NCBI GenBank assembly: GCA_905233445.1
Contig: CAJOEP010000019.1
Span: 1-59,127 of the forward strand
Direction of reading: 5' to 3'
Length of the DNA stretch: 59,127 nucleotides
From: an uncultured Bacteroidales bacterium
GTDB lineage: Bacteria; Bacteroidota; Bacteroidia; Bacteroidales; F082
In this document: one piece after another, positions 1 to 9,218 of the stretch
Layout of the letters: the number at the start of each line of letters is the position of its first letter
How positions within the stretch are numbered: position 1 is the stretch's first letter
The notes under the pieces: model-generated
Told to the model about the DNA's origin: nothing
Databases searched by the model: none
The model's input: the letters and a program-made list of their open reading frames with translations, nothing else
Translations under genes and position numbers: made by a program

Positions 1-13
1 AAAAAAAGGTCTT

Positions 14-322
14 ATGAGCCAAAGAATTAGAATCAAATTAAAGTCGCACGACCACAACTTGGTTGACAAGTCAGCCGAGAAGATCGTGAAAACCATCAAA
101 ATGACTGGTGCAGTCGTCAGCGGTCCTATTCCGCTCCCGACCGACAAGAAAATCTACACTGTTTTGCGCTCCACATTCGTTCACAAGAAATCACGTGAGC
201 AGTTTGAGTTGTCATACTACAAGAGATTGTTGGATATCTACAACGCAACTTCTCAGCAGATTGATGCTTTGATGAAATTGGAAATGCCTAATGGCGTAGA
301 CGTAGAAATTAAATTATTGTAA
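14..322 (+). CDS. rpsJ: 30S ribosomal protein S10
   Basis: S10 (102 aa) of the small subunit head, which also acts in transcription antitermination as NusE. The N-terminus [20 protein letters not shown] and the segment [14 protein letters not shown] are typical, and the length matches Bacteroidota S10 (about 101 aa). It is the first gene of the S10 operon. The window begins only 13 bases upstream, so its promoter and any str-operon genes are out of view. Confidence 0.97.
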   Translation: MSQRIRIKLKSHDHNLVDKSAEKIVKTIKMTGAVVSGPIPLPTDKKIYTVLRSTFVHKKSREQFELSYYKRLLDIYNATSQQIDALMKLEMPNGVDVEIKLL

Positions 323-357
323 AACTATCTAGTAATTAACAGCTTAAATTAGTAGCA

Positions 358-987
358 ATGTCAGGAATACTAGGAAAAAAGATTGGGATGACCAGCGTAT
401 ATGACGCCAATGGCAAGAACGTGCCTGTGACAGTCATTGAGGCGGGTCCATGTGTAGTAACCCAAGTAAGATCAAAAGAGAAGGACGGTTACGACGCTAT
501 CCAATTGGCGTTTGACGAGAAGAAGGTGAAGAACACCTCAAAGGCTATGCAGAAGCATTTCGAGAAAGCCGGAACAACGCCTAAGAAGTTGGTTAGAGAG
601 TTCACACGTTTCGAAGCAGGCCACAGAAAGAGCCTGGGTGAAACAATTACCGTCGATGTGTTCATGGAAGGCGAATTTGTTGATGTCAGTGGTATCAGCA
701 AAGGTAAGGGCTTCCAGGGCGTAGTGAAACGTCATCATTTCAATGGCGTTGGACAAGCAACTCACGGTCAGCACAACCGTTTGAGAAAACCAGGTTCAAT
801 CGGAGCTTGCGCTTATCCTTCAAGAGTTTTCAGAGGATTGCGTATGGGTGGCCAGATGGGTAACCATAAAGTGAAGGCTATCAACCTCCAAATTGTGAAA
901 ATCGTTCCGGAAAAGAATTTGTTAGTAGTAAAAGGTTCAGTACCGGGAGCAAAGAACGGCTATTTAAAAATTGAGAGATGGAGTTAG
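358..987 (+). CDS. rplC: 50S ribosomal protein L3
   Basis: L3 (209 aa) is an early-assembly 23S rRNA-binding protein whose central loop reaches the peptidyl-transferase centre. The opening [16 protein letters not shown] and the [15 protein letters not shown] and RMGGQMGN segments are the family hallmarks, and the length is normal. Its last codons overlap the rplD start by 10 nt, which suggests translational coupling. Confidence 0.97.
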   Translation: MSGILGKKIGMTSVYDANGKNVPVTVIEAGPCVVTQVRSKEKDGYDAIQLAFDEKKVKNTSKAMQKHFEKAGTTPKKLVREFTRFEAGHRKSLGETITVDVFMEGEFVDVSGISKGKGFQGVVKRHHFNGVGQATHGQHNRLRKPGSIGACAYPSRVFRGLRMGGQMGNHKVKAINLQIVKIVPEKNLLVVKGSVPGAKNGYLKIERWS

Positions 988-1604
988 AAGTTTTAAAGAT
1001 TACCGGTGAATCAACAGGACGTAAGGTTCAGTTGAACGAGAATATCTACGGCATCGAGCCAAATGATCACTGCATCTATTTGGATACAAAGCAGTACATG
1101 GCCGACCAGCGTCAGGGCACACACAAGGCCAAGACACGTAGCGAGATATCAGGCAGCACACGCAAGCTGTTCCGTCAGAAGGGTACAGGCGGTGCACGTC
1201 GTGGTGACATCAACTCACCAGTGTTGAGAGGTGGTGGCCGCGTTTTCGGTCCACAGCCACGTGACTACAGTTTCAAATTGAACAAGAAGGTGAAACAGCT
1301 CGCACGCCGTTCAGCTCTTACATACAAGATGCAGGGCAACGAGATTGTGATCCTCGAGGATTTCGCATTTGACACAATCAAGACAAAGAAGATGGTCGAA
1401 GTCTTGAACAACCTTAAAGTGAATGGTGGCAAGAACCTGTTCGTTCTCCCAGAGACAAACATGAACGTCGTGTTGTCAGCAAGAAACATCCAGCGCACAA
1501 AGATTGAACTTGCCCGTAACCTCAACACTTATGATATTCTGAATGCCAAGAAGCTCTTCATCACAGAAAGCTCGCTTGCAGTTATTGATGAAATTCTTGG
1601 ATAA
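978..1604 (+). CDS. rplD: 50S ribosomal protein L4 (L4/L1e family)
   Basis: L4 (208 aa) binds 23S rRNA and lines the nascent-peptide exit tunnel; in E. coli it also represses the S10 operon. The tunnel loop [27 protein letters not shown] is intact around residues 65-95. It starts inside the end of rplC. Whether it autoregulates here cannot be judged because the S10 leader lies outside the window. Confidence 0.96.
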   Translation: MELEVLKITGESTGRKVQLNENIYGIEPNDHCIYLDTKQYMADQRQGTHKAKTRSEISGSTRKLFRQKGTGGARRGDINSPVLRGGGRVFGPQPRDYSFKLNKKVKQLARRSALTYKMQGNEIVILEDFAFDTIKTKKMVEVLNNLKVNGGKNLFVLPETNMNVVLSARNIQRTKIELARNLNTYDILNAKKLFITESSLAVIDEILG

Positions 1605-1624
1605 CAATTAAAAAGATTAGAGAG

Positions 1625-1915
1625 ATGATTATCATTAAGAAACCTGTTATTACGGAAAAGATGACCGCTATCAGCGAGAAGCTGAACCGGTATGCATTCA
1701 TTGTTGACGTCCGCGCTAACAAGCTGCAGATCAAACAGGCTGTCCAGGACCTCTACGGCGTTCAGGTGGCATCAGTCAACACTATGAGATATGATGGAAA
1801 GCTCAAGTCACGTTACACAAAGGCCGGTATGATTGAAGGCAGAAGAGACGCTTTCAAGAAGGCTATCGTGACCTTGGCTAAAGGTGAAACAATTGACTTT
1901 TTTAGCAACATTTAA
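1625..1915 (+). CDS. rplW: 50S ribosomal protein L23
   Basis: L23 (96 aa) sits at the tunnel exit, where trigger factor and SRP dock. It opens [14 protein letters not shown] and contains the [13 protein letters not shown] segment, both typical. Length is normal. It lies 20 nt after rplD and 2 nt before rplB. Confidence 0.96.
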   Translation: MIIIKKPVITEKMTAISEKLNRYAFIVDVRANKLQIKQAVQDLYGVQVASVNTMRYDGKLKSRYTKAGMIEGRRDAFKKAIVTLAKGETIDFFSNI

Positions 1916-1917
1916 AG

Positions 1918-2742
1918 ATGGCTTTAAAGAAATATAAACCAACTACTCCAGGTCAGCGCTTCAAAGTTATCAGCGCGTTTGACGAGATTACGACCAACAA
2001 GCCGGAGAGATCGTTGCTTGCTTCTAAGAAGAGCACTGGCGGCCGTAACAATACTGGTAAAGAGACTGTCCGCAACATTGGCGGCGGCCACAAGCAGAAA
2101 TACAGAATTATCGACTTCAAGCGCGATAAAGACGGTATCAAGGGAATCGTGAAGACTATCGAATACGATCCGAACCGCACAGCACGCATCGCATTGGTGG
2201 TTTACGCCGACGGCGAGAAGCGTTACATCATCGCACCTCAGGGCTTGAAGGTCGGACAAGAGGTGATGTCAGGCAAGGATGCCACTCCGAACATCGGTAA
2301 CACATTGTTCTTGAGCGATGTTCCGTTCGGTACAATCATCCACAACATCGAGTTGCGTCCAGGTCAGGGTGCCAAGATGGCACGCAGCGCAGGCGCATAC
2401 GCACAGCTGATGTCACGTGATGGTAAATACGCCATCTTGAAGATGCCTTCAGGTGAGACACGTCTCATCCTCCAGGCTTGCAGAGCTACAATTGGAACAG
2501 TGTCGAATGCTGACCACAACCTCGAGAAATCAGGTAAGGCAGGTCGCAGCCGCTGGTTAGGCCGTCGTCCACGCGTCCGTGGCGTCGTCATGAACCCAGT
2601 CGATCACCCGATGGGTGGTGGTGAAGGCCGTGCATCTGGTGGCCATCCGAGAAGCCGCAAGGGCTTGCCGGCAAAGGGCTACAAGACACGTCATCCAAAG
2701 AACGCATCCAACAAGTATATCATTGAAAGACGTAAGAAGTAA
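1918..2742 (+). CDS. rplB: 50S ribosomal protein L2
   Basis: L2 (274 aa) is needed for subunit association and peptidyl transfer. The C-terminal [17 protein letters not shown] segment with its conserved histidine, and [17 protein letters not shown] just before it, are intact. Length is standard. It follows rplW by 2 nt. Confidence 0.97.
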   Translation: MALKKYKPTTPGQRFKVISAFDEITTNKPERSLLASKKSTGGRNNTGKETVRNIGGGHKQKYRIIDFKRDKDGIKGIVKTIEYDPNRTARIALVVYADGEKRYIIAPQGLKVGQEVMSGKDATPNIGNTLFLSDVPFGTIIHNIELRPGQGAKMARSAGAYAQLMSRDGKYAILKMPSGETRLILQACRATIGTVSNADHNLEKSGKAGRSRWLGRRPRVRGVVMNPVDHPMGGGEGRASGGHPRSRKGLPAKGYKTRHPKNASNKYIIERRKK

Positions 2743-2767
2743 TTAACCAAGTAAAAAGAAAGAAATT

Positions 2768-3040
2768 ATGAGTCGTTCACTTAAAAAAGGACCATATATC
2801 CACTATAAACTCGAACAGAGAGTGCTGGATAATGTAGCAACAGGAAAGAAGACCGTGATCAAGACTTGGTCAAGAGCTTCAATGATTTCACCTGATTTCG
2901 TTGGACAAACCATCGCTGTTCACAACGGTAATAAATTCATCCCGGTTTACGTAACTGAGAACATGGTTGGACACAAACTCGGCGAGTTCGCACCAACACG
3001 TACCTTCAGAGGCCACGCCGGTAACAGAAAAGATAAATAA
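2768..3040 (+). CDS. rpsS: 30S ribosomal protein S19
   Basis: S19 (90 aa) of the 30S head pairs with S13 near the A-site finger. [19 protein letters not shown] at the start and the C-terminal [19 protein letters not shown] are diagnostic. It sits 25 nt after rplB and 8 nt before rplV. Confidence 0.97.
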   Translation: MSRSLKKGPYIHYKLEQRVLDNVATGKKTVIKTWSRASMISPDFVGQTIAVHNGNKFIPVYVTENMVGHKLGEFAPTRTFRGHAGNRKDK

Positions 3041-3048
3041 TAAGTAAT

Positions 3049-3480
3049 ATGGGAGCAAGAAAACATAATACAGCAGAAGCTAGAAAAGCAGCTAAGAAGC
3101 AGGTCGCCATTGCAAAATACAATGATATCCCTACTTCACCACGCAAGATGCGTTTGGTCGCTGACATGATCAGAGGAATGAAAGTGGAACTTGCACTGCA
3201 TGCCTTATTATACTCACCTAAAGCAGCTGCAAAGCCGGTGTACAAATTACTCCGCTCTGCAATCGCCAACTGGGAAGCTAAGAACGAGGGTAAGCGCATT
3301 GAAGACGCCAACCTGTACGTAAAAGAGATTTTCGTCGATGAAGGCCGCACACTGAAGCGTATTCAGCCAGCCCCACAGGGTCGTGCACACCGCATCCGCA
3401 AACGCTCTAACCACGTGACTATCATCGTCGATAGCAGAATTGCAGAAATGACAGCAGAAGCTAATGTTGAAAAGAATTAA
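3049..3480 (+). CDS. rplV: 50S ribosomal protein L22
   Basis: L22 (143 aa) contacts all 23S rRNA domains and its hairpin lines the exit tunnel at the macrolide site. The hairpin and tail ([19 protein letters not shown]) are intact. The first 20 or so residues form a lysine- and alanine-rich lead before the conserved [20 protein letters not shown]. The C-terminal tail [12 protein letters not shown] is slightly longer than in E. coli, as is usual in this phylum. Confidence 0.95.
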   Translation: MGARKHNTAEARKAAKKQVAIAKYNDIPTSPRKMRLVADMIRGMKVELALHALLYSPKAAAKPVYKLLRSAIANWEAKNEGKRIEDANLYVKEIFVDEGRTLKRIQPAPQGRAHRIRKRSNHVTIIVDSRIAEMTAEANVEKN

Positions 3481-3491
3481 TTAAGATTACA

Positions 3492-4226
3492 ATGGGACAG
3501 AAAACTCATCCAATAGGTTTAAGACTCGGAGTCATCAAAGGTTGGGACTCAAACTGGTACTGTGGTAAAGAAACAGCCAAGAACATCGGAGAAGACGATA
3601 AGATCCGCAAGTATCTCACCGCCCGTCTCGGTAAGGCTAGTATCTCGAAAATCGGTATCGAGCGTTCGATTAAGCTCGTCACAGTCACTATCTTCACAGC
3701 TCGTCCGGGCGTTATCATCGGCAAAGGTGGTACAGAGGTCGACAAGTTGAAGGAAGAGATGAAGAAGCTCATCGGCAAGGAGATTCAGATCAACATCAGC
3801 GAGATCAAGAGACCGGAACTCGACGCATTCATCGTCGCAAGTTCAATCGCAAAGCAAATTGAAGGCCGCGTGTCATTCCGCCGCGCTATCAAGAAAGCCG
3901 TGTCAGATACAATGAGAATTGGTGCCGAAGGTATCAAAGTCATCGCATCAGGCCGTGTCGGTGGCGCTGAAATGGCTCGTCAGGAAACATACAAGGAAGG
4001 TCGTATTCCGCTGCACACACTGCGCGCAGATATCGACTACTCATTAGTGGAAGCTCACACATCATACGGCCGCATCGGTATCAAGGTGTGGATCTGCAAA
4101 GGTGAGATCTACGGTCGTCCGGAACTGGTGCCTACCACCACAGCAGCCGCTGCACCTAAGAAGGGTGGCAACACAGGCAAGCCTAACGGTGGCGCTCCAC
4201 GTCGCAATAAACGTACTACAAAGTAA
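3492..4226 (+). CDS. rpsC: 30S ribosomal protein S3
   Basis: S3 (244 aa) lines the mRNA entry channel. The KH-domain signature ([18 protein letters not shown], near residue 75) and the C-terminal [20 protein letters not shown] are present. The tail ([20 protein letters not shown]) is low-complexity and basic, a common variable end. Genes flank it at 11 and 21 nt. Confidence 0.97.
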   Translation: MGQKTHPIGLRLGVIKGWDSNWYCGKETAKNIGEDDKIRKYLTARLGKASISKIGIERSIKLVTVTIFTARPGVIIGKGGTEVDKLKEEMKKLIGKEIQINISEIKRPELDAFIVASSIAKQIEGRVSFRRAIKKAVSDTMRIGAEGIKVIASGRVGGAEMARQETYKEGRIPLHTLRADIDYSLVEAHTSYGRIGIKVWICKGEIYGRPELVPTTTAAAAPKKGGNTGKPNGGAPRRNKRTTK

Positions 4227-4247
4227 TAGATTAAAAAAAGATAAGAG

Positions 4248-4667
4248 ATGTTACAACCTAAGAGAACAAGATACAGAAGACCTCAAAAGGGCAAGATGAA
4301 AGGCAACGCACACCGCGGCCATGAACTCGCCTTCGGTACTTTTGGTATTAAAACACTTGAGGAGCACCTGATCACAGCACGCCAGATAGAGGCTGCACGT
4401 CAAGCTGTCACACGTCACATGAAACGTGAAGGACAGATCTGGATCAGAATATTCCCTGACAAACCTATCACCAAGAAGCCTCTCGAGGTTCGTATGGGTA
4501 AAGGTAAAGGAGACGTCGAGTACTTCGTAGCTCGCGTAACTCCAGGTCACATGCTTTTCGAAGCTGCCGGCGTGCCGTTAGCAGTAGCTAAAGAGGCTCT
4601 CCGTCTAGCCGCTCAAAAGCTTCCTGTAGCAACTAAGTTTGTGGTAAGAAGAGATTATGTCGAATAA
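4248..4667 (+). CDS. rplP: 50S ribosomal protein L16
   Basis: L16 (139 aa) shapes the A-tRNA binding region of the 50[20 protein letters not shown] at the start and the [19 protein letters not shown] segment are diagnostic. Length is near-normal. It is followed 18 nt later by rpmC. Confidence 0.97.
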   Translation: MLQPKRTRYRRPQKGKMKGNAHRGHELAFGTFGIKTLEEHLITARQIEAARQAVTRHMKREGQIWIRIFPDKPITKKPLEVRMGKGKGDVEYFVARVTPGHMLFEAAGVPLAVAKEALRLAAQKLPVATKFVVRRDYVE

Positions 4668-4685
4668 AAAAAACAGTAACGCATC

Positions 4686-4892
4686 ATGAAGAAAGAAGCA
4701 ATCAATGAATTAAGCACTGCTGATCTGATGGAACGTATCGACGCAGCCCGCTCACAGTATGTGAAGCTGAAAATGCAGCATGCGGTTTCTCCATTGGATA
4801 ATCCGAACACAATCAGCGCCACACGCAAGCAGATAGCACGTATGCTGACAGAGCTCACAAAGCGCCAGAAAGCAGAACAGAACGTTAAATAA
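4686..4892 (+). CDS. rpmC: 50S ribosomal protein L29
   Basis: L29 (68 aa) is a two-helix protein next to L23 at the tunnel exit. It opens MKKEAINELSTADLMERIDA and carries the typical NPNTISATRKQIARMLTEL helix. It lies in the canonical place between rplP and rpsQ. Confidence 0.93.
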   Translation: MKKEAINELSTADLMERIDAARSQYVKLKMQHAVSPLDNPNTISATRKQIARMLTELTKRQKAEQNVK

Positions 4893-4913
4893 TAAACGAC
4901 GAAAGGAATAAAA

Positions 4914-5168
4914 ATGGAAAGAAATCTTAGAAAAGAGAGAATCGGTGTAGTAGCCAGCAATAAGATGGACAAGACGATCGTCGTTGTGATTGAACGTCGT
5001 ACAAAACACCCGATTTACGGTAAATTCGTTAAGAAATCAACAAGATTCTTCGCACATGACGAGAACAATGACTGCAATGTGGGCGACACCGTGCGTATCA
5101 TGGAGACACGTCCGTTGAGCAAGAACAAACGTTGGAGACTCGTTGAAATAATAGAAAGGGCCAAGTAA
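4914..5168 (+). CDS. rpsQ: 30S ribosomal protein S17
   Basis: S17 (84 aa) is an OB-fold primary 16S rRNA binder. [19 protein letters not shown] and the C-terminal [16 protein letters not shown] are diagnostic. Its stop overlaps the rplN start by one base (TAATG), so the two are probably translationally coupled. Confidence 0.96.
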   Translation: MERNLRKERIGVVASNKMDKTIVVVIERRTKHPIYGKFVKKSTRFFAHDENNDCNVGDTVRIMETRPLSKNKRWRLVEIIERAK

Positions 5169-5536
5169 TGTTACAACAGGAATCAAGACTTGCAGTAGCC
5201 GACAACAGCGGTGCAAAGGAAGTGCTCTGCATCAGAGTATTAGGCGGAACCAAGAAACGTTATGCCCGTATCGGCGACGTCATCGTGGTCACAGTGAAAG
5301 ACGCTCTTCCAAGCGGTAACGTGAAGAAGGGTTCAGTAGTAAAAGCAGTCGTCGTCCGTACCAAGAAGGAAACACGCCGCGCCGACGGATCATACATCCG
5401 CTTCGACGACAACGCATGCGTCCTCCTCAACGGACAAGGCGAAATGCTCGGAACTCGTATCTTTGGACCAGTAGCCAGAGAGTTGCGTGAGAAACAGTAT
5501 ATGAAAATCGTATCTCTTGCACCTGAGGTACTCTAA
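5168..5536 (+). CDS. rplN: 50S ribosomal protein L14
   Basis: L14 (122 aa, the standard length) forms part of an inter-subunit bridge with h14 of 16S rRNA. It opens [20 protein letters not shown] and ends [14 protein letters not shown], as expected. The start codon shares a base with the rpsQ stop. Confidence 0.97.
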   Translation: MLQQESRLAVADNSGAKEVLCIRVLGGTKKRYARIGDVIVVTVKDALPSGNVKKGSVVKAVVVRTKKETRRADGSYIRFDDNACVLLNGQGEMLGTRIFGPVARELREKQYMKIVSLAPEVL

Positions 5537-5555
5537 TTAAGAAAGGAAAAAAGCT

Positions 5556-5873
5556 ATGAGTAAAATGTTCGTAAAGAAAGGCGACAGCGTAGTAGTTATC
5601 GCCGGAACCCAAAAGGGCAAGAAAGGTACAGTGCTCAGCGTCGATGTCGAGAAACAACGCGCCATCGTCGAAGGTGTGAACCTCGTCTCGAAACACACCA
5701 GACCTAATACCGAGAACCCTAAAGGTGGTATAGTGAAAAAAGAAGCTTCCATCCATGTCAGCAACATCATGGTGTGCGACAAGGACGGCAAAGCCGGCCG
5801 CATCGGTCGTAAAAAAGATGAACAAGGAAAATCAATCCGTTATTCAAAAAAATCAGGGGAGGTTATTAAATAA
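5556..5873 (+). CDS. rplX: 50S ribosomal protein L24
   Basis: L24 (105 aa) initiates 50S assembly. The KOW motif ([20 protein letters not shown]) is near the N-terminus, followed by [14 protein letters not shown]. The stop overlaps the rplE start by one base. Confidence 0.96.
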   Translation: MSKMFVKKGDSVVVIAGTQKGKKGTVLSVDVEKQRAIVEGVNLVSKHTRPNTENPKGGIVKKEASIHVSNIMVCDKDGKAGRIGRKKDEQGKSIRYSKKSGEVIK

Positions 5874-6430
5874 TGAACTATCAACCCAAACTTAAAGTAC
5901 AGTACAAGAGCGAAATCGTGCCTGCATTGATGAAGGAATTCCAATACAAGACTGTGATGCAGGTTCCACGGCTTTTGAAAATTTCGCTCAATCAGGGTAT
6001 CGGCGCAGCTCTCGCCGACAAGAAACTGATTGACTTTGGTGTAGAGGAAATGACAGCTATCACCGGACAGAAAGCCGTACCGACAATCTCAAGACACGAC
6101 GTGTCTAACTTCAAACTCCGTCGTGGTAACCCGATCGGCGTGCGCGTGACGTTGCGCGGTGACAAGATGTACGAGTTTCTCGAACGCCTCGTCGCTGTAG
6201 CTCTCCCACGTGTTCGTGACTTCAGAGGTATTAATGACAAAGGTTTCGACGGCCGCGGCAACTACAGCTTCGGCGTGACCGAACAGATCATCTTCCCGGA
6301 GATCGACATGGACAAAGTCAACAAAATCAACGGTATGGATATCACCTTTGTGACATCAGCGAACACCGACAAGGAAGCAATGGCCTTGTTGAAACAGTTT
6401 GGTCTTCCATTTAAAAACCAGAAAAAATAG
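5873..6430 (+). CDS. rplE: 50S ribosomal protein L5
   Basis: L5 (185 aa) binds 5S rRNA in the central protuberance and touches P-site tRNA. The segments [35 protein letters not shown] and [18 protein letters not shown] are typical. Length is normal. It is coupled to rplX by a one-base overlap. Confidence 0.97.
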   Translation: MNYQPKLKVQYKSEIVPALMKEFQYKTVMQVPRLLKISLNQGIGAALADKKLIDFGVEEMTAITGQKAVPTISRHDVSNFKLRRGNPIGVRVTLRGDKMYEFLERLVAVALPRVRDFRGINDKGFDGRGNYSFGVTEQIIFPEIDMDKVNKINGMDITFVTSANTDKEAMALLKQFGLPFKNQKK

Positions 6431-6436
6431 TAAGAT

Positions 6437-6706
6437 ATGGCAAAAGAATCAATGAAAGCGCGCGAGCGCAAGAGAATGGCGATGGTAGAGAAATACGCTG
6501 AGAAACGCGCAGCCCTCAAGGCAGCCGGCGACTACGTAGGTCTCCAGAAGCTCCCAAGAAACGCTTCACCAATCCGCGTACACAATCGTTGTCAGCTTAC
6601 AGGACGTCCAAAAGGTTATATGCGTCAGTTCGGCATCTCACGTATCAACTTCCGTGAAATGGCCCTCAAAGGCTTGATCCCAGGTGTTAAAAAAGCAAGT
6701 TGGTAA
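6437..6706 (+). CDS. rpsN: 30S ribosomal protein S14, zinc-independent form
   Basis: S14 (89 aa) of the 30S head. It ends [18 protein letters not shown], the standard C-terminus. There is a single cysteine ([11 protein letters not shown]) and no CxxC pairs, so this is the zinc-free form. The gene starts 6 nt after rplE. Confidence 0.96.
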   Translation: MAKESMKARERKRMAMVEKYAEKRAALKAAGDYVGLQKLPRNASPIRVHNRCQLTGRPKGYMRQFGISRINFREMALKGLIPGVKKASW

Positions 6707-6727
6707 TTAATTAAAAGGATTAAAACT

Positions 6728-7126
6728 ATGATTACAGACCCTATAGCAGATTTTTTGACACGCGTACGCAACGCCGTTAACGCTAAACATAGAATCGTGG
6801 AAGTCCCTGCTTCAAATGTGAAGAAGGCTATCACCAAGATCCTCTTCGAAAAAGGCTATATCCTTAACTATAAGTTCGAAGAAGAAGGCCCGCAAGGTAC
6901 TATTAAGATCGCTCTTAAATACCACCCTGTTACCAAACAGCCAGCTATCATGACAATCGACCGCGTTTCACGCCCTGGTCTCCGTCAGTATGCTGACTCG
7001 GAAAACCTCCCGAGAGTCATGAACGGCCTTGGAATCGCCATCATCTCGACCTCAAGAGGCATTATGACAGATAAGGAAGCCCGCAATCTCCATATCGGAG
7101 GCGAAGTGTTGTGCTATGTATCATAA
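6728..7126 (+). CDS. rpsH: 30S ribosomal protein S8
   Basis: S8 (132 aa) binds helix 21 of 16S rRNA and, in E. coli, is the spc-operon repressor. MITDPIADFLTRVRNAVNA and the C-terminal STSRGIMTDKEARNLHIGGE are diagnostic. Length is standard. Immediately downstream is an unusually strong ribosome-binding site for rplF. Confidence 0.97.
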   Translation: MITDPIADFLTRVRNAVNAKHRIVEVPASNVKKAITKILFEKGYILNYKFEEEGPQGTIKIALKYHPVTKQPAIMTIDRVSRPGLRQYADSENLPRVMNGLGIAIISTSRGIMTDKEARNLHIGGEVLCYVS

Positions 7127-7129
7127 TAT

Positions 7130-7143
7130 AGGAGGAAACAGCT
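7130..7143 (+). promoter_or_regulatory. Strong Shine-Dalgarno site of rplF
   Basis: A perfect AGGAGG at 7130-7135 lies 8 nt before the rplF ATG. Bacteroidota genes rarely use such sites because their ribosomes sequester the 16S tail. The other ribosomal genes here have only A-rich leaders, so this site stands out. Confidence 0.75.
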
Positions 7144-7623
7144 ATGGCATTATCAAGAATCGGTAAATTACCTATTGCAATCCCAGCAGGTACTGAGGTT
7201 ACAATCAAAGATAACGTTGGCGACGTCGACGTTAAAGTAGAAGACGGTCACATCCACGTAGCACCGGCTAACATCCCTAACGCTTCAGCCAAACACGGTC
7301 TCTACCGCGCATTGTTCTTCAATATGGTGAAAGGCGTATCAGAAGGTTTCGAAACAGTTCAGGAATTTGTCGGCGTCGGCTACAAAGCAGAAGCCAAAGC
7401 CAACGGCAAACAGCTCGAACTCTCACTCGGTTTCTCACACAACATGATTTTCGTCATGCCGGATGAGATTACATGCGAGACTATCAACGAAAGAGGTAAG
7501 AACCCTATCCTCAAGATGCGTTCATACGACAAGCAGTTGCTCGGCCAAGTCGCAGCAAAGATCCGCTCATACCGTAAACCTGAAGTCCTGAGACGTAAGG
7601 CAGGTAAGGCAGCAGGTAAATAA
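7144..7623 (+). CDS. rplF: 50S ribosomal protein L6, abnormally short
   Basis: L6 sits at the base of the L7/L12 stalk near the sarcin-ricin loop and the factor-binding site. MALSRIGKLPIAIPAGTEVT, HGLYRALFFNMVKGVSEGFE and KQLLGQVAAKIRSYRKPE identify it. At 159 aa it is about 25-30 residues shorter than the usual 180-190. Two internal blocks are absent by comparison with remembered family members: the VKGPKGEL hairpin after residue 25, and the near-universal YKGKGI signature, since the protein goes from KPE147 directly to VLRRKAGK. Reading frame and flanks are clean. This is either a genuinely minimised L6 or a sequence error. Confidence 0.9.
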   Translation: MALSRIGKLPIAIPAGTEVTIKDNVGDVDVKVEDGHIHVAPANIPNASAKHGLYRALFFNMVKGVSEGFETVQEFVGVGYKAEAKANGKQLELSLGFSHNMIFVMPDEITCETINERGKNPILKMRSYDKQLLGQVAAKIRSYRKPEVLRRKAGKAAGK

Positions 7624-7649
7624 TGTTTAATTTTTAAAATGCAAGAAAG

Positions 7650-8003
7650 ATGAATAAGAAGATTGAAAGAAGATTAAACATCAAGAGACGCGTTCGCAAG
7701 ACCATCTACGGCACAGCAGCACGCCCAAGAATGTCTGTCTTTAGAAGCAACAAGCAGATTTACGTTCAGCTTATCGACGACGAGGCCGGCAAGACATTGG
7801 TCGCAGCCAGCTCAACAGAGAACGGCATCGAACAGGAAAAGATCACAAAGATTGAAAAGGCTGCTAAAGTCGGCAACCTCGTGGCAGAAAAAGCCAAGGC
7901 AGCAGGCATCGAGACAGTCGTATTCGATCGTAACGGTTATTTGTATCACGGAAGAGTTAAGTCTTTAGCAGACGGCGCTCGTAATGGAGGATTAAAATTC
8001 TAA
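7650..8003 (+). CDS. rplR: 50S ribosomal protein L18
   Basis: L18 (117 aa) binds 5S rRNA. The basic start ([19 protein letters not shown]), [18 protein letters not shown] and the end [19 protein letters not shown] are typical. Length is normal. It lies 26 nt after the odd rplF and 5 nt before rpsE. Confidence 0.96.
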   Translation: MNKKIERRLNIKRRVRKTIYGTAARPRMSVFRSNKQIYVQLIDDEAGKTLVAASSTENGIEQEKITKIEKAAKVGNLVAEKAKAAGIETVVFDRNGYLYHGRVKSLADGARNGGLKF

Positions 8004-8008
8004 AAACT

Positions 8009-8527
8009 ATGGCAGAAGTCAACGTAAAAAAAGTGAAAACTTCGGAAATCGAGTTGAAAGAACGTCTGGTCCACGTCGGCCGCGTAACTAAGGTTACCAA
8101 AGGTGGTCGCGCATTTACCTTCGCAGCCCTCGTCGTCGTCGGCAATGAAAACGGCGTAGTCGGTTACGGCCTCGGTAAAGCCAAGGAAGTTCAAGCCGCT
8201 GTTCAGAAAGGCACAGAAGATGCAAAGAAGAACCTCATCAAGGTTCCGGTCATCAACGGTACTCTTCCACACGAACAATACGGAAAATATTGCGGTGCTT
8301 ACGTTTACATCCAACCAGCTACCCCTGGTACCGGTGTCATCGCAGGCGGTGCAATGCGTGCTGTTCTTGAAAGCGTCGGCGTGAAAAACGTTCTCGCAAA
8401 ATCAAAAGGTTCATCAAACCCTCACTCAGTGGTGAAAGCTACATTCGCAGCTCTTTCAAAGATGCGCGACGCTCGCACAGTAGCCCAGATGAGAGGCGTG
8501 GATTTGGATGTGGTGTTTAACGGATAA
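8009..8527 (+). CDS. rpsE: 30S ribosomal protein S5
   Basis: S5 (172 aa) acts in decoding fidelity and mRNA helicase activity of the 30S. The dsRNA-binding-like N domain ([20 protein letters not shown]) and the C domain with [19 protein letters not shown] are intact. Confidence 0.97.
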   Translation: MAEVNVKKVKTSEIELKERLVHVGRVTKVTKGGRAFTFAALVVVGNENGVVGYGLGKAKEVQAAVQKGTEDAKKNLIKVPVINGTLPHEQYGKYCGAYVYIQPATPGTGVIAGGAMRAVLESVGVKNVLAKSKGSSNPHSVVKATFAALSKMRDARTVAQMRGVDLDVVFNG

Positions 8528-8544
8528 TCTAAAATTTTGAAAAA

Positions 8545-8727
8545 ATGAAAAAAGTAAGAATAACTCAGATTAGAAGTGGCATCGGCAGACCACAGGATCA
8601 GAAGGACACTCTGAAAAGCTTGAACCTCAGAAAAATGCATCAGTCAGTTGAAGTGGACATCGAAAACCCTTCAGTGGCTGGCATGGTCGAGAAAGTGAAA
8701 CACCTTCTTGAAATTGAAGAAATCTAA
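8545..8727 (+). CDS. rpmD: 50S ribosomal protein L30
   Basis: L30 (60 aa) has the expected start MKKVRITQIRSGIGRPQDQK and the LRKMHQSVEVDIENPSVAGM segment. It lies in the conserved place between rpsE and rplO. Confidence 0.95.
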   Translation: MKKVRITQIRSGIGRPQDQKDTLKSLNLRKMHQSVEVDIENPSVAGMVEKVKHLLEIEEI

Positions 8728-8755
8728 TTGTTAAACTAAGAAATTAAAAATAGTC

Positions 8756-9199
8756 ATGGATCTTAGTAATCTTAAACCGGCAGAAGGTTCTGTAAAGGAT
8801 CGCAAGAGAATCGGTCGCGGACAAGGCTCTGGCTACGGTGGAACATCCACACGCGGTCACAAAGGAGCTGGCTCACGCTCAGGCAACACCCACAAGATCG
8901 GTTTCGAAGGCGGCCAGATGCCTCTCGCACGTCTCGTCCCTAAGTACGGATTCAAGAACATCAACCGCGTGGAATACCGCGCAGTCAATATCGAGGTTCT
9001 CGAAGACTTCGCTAACAGCGGCATCACAGACATCACCCCTGAACTGTTGAAAGAAAACGGTTTCGTCGGAAAATATGAACTTGTTAAAATTCTCGGAAAC
9101 GGTGAATTGACAAAAGCAGTCAACGTGAAAGCCAACGCATGGTCAAAAGGCGCTGAAGAGGCTATCACAAAGGCTGGCGGTACTATTGAGAAAATTTAA
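8756..9199 (+). CDS. rplO: 50S ribosomal protein L15
   Basis: L15 (147 aa) is a late-assembly 50S protein with a glycine- and arginine-rich N-terminal extension (KRIGRGQGSGYGGTSTRGHK) followed by FEGGQMPLARLVPKYGF. Length is normal. secY follows after 19 nt. Confidence 0.96.
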   Translation: MDLSNLKPAEGSVKDRKRIGRGQGSGYGGTSTRGHKGAGSRSGNTHKIGFEGGQMPLARLVPKYGFKNINRVEYRAVNIEVLEDFANSGITDITPELLKENGFVGKYELVKILGNGELTKAVNVKANAWSKGAEEAITKAGGTIEKI

Positions 9200-9218
9200 T
9201 CAACTAAACTAAAGAGAT

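Noticed and set aside
8857..9168. Open frame of about 100 codons opposite rplO
   Set aside because: It lies entirely antisense to a conserved ribosomal gene, has no recognisable domain and reflects the codon bias of the sense gene.
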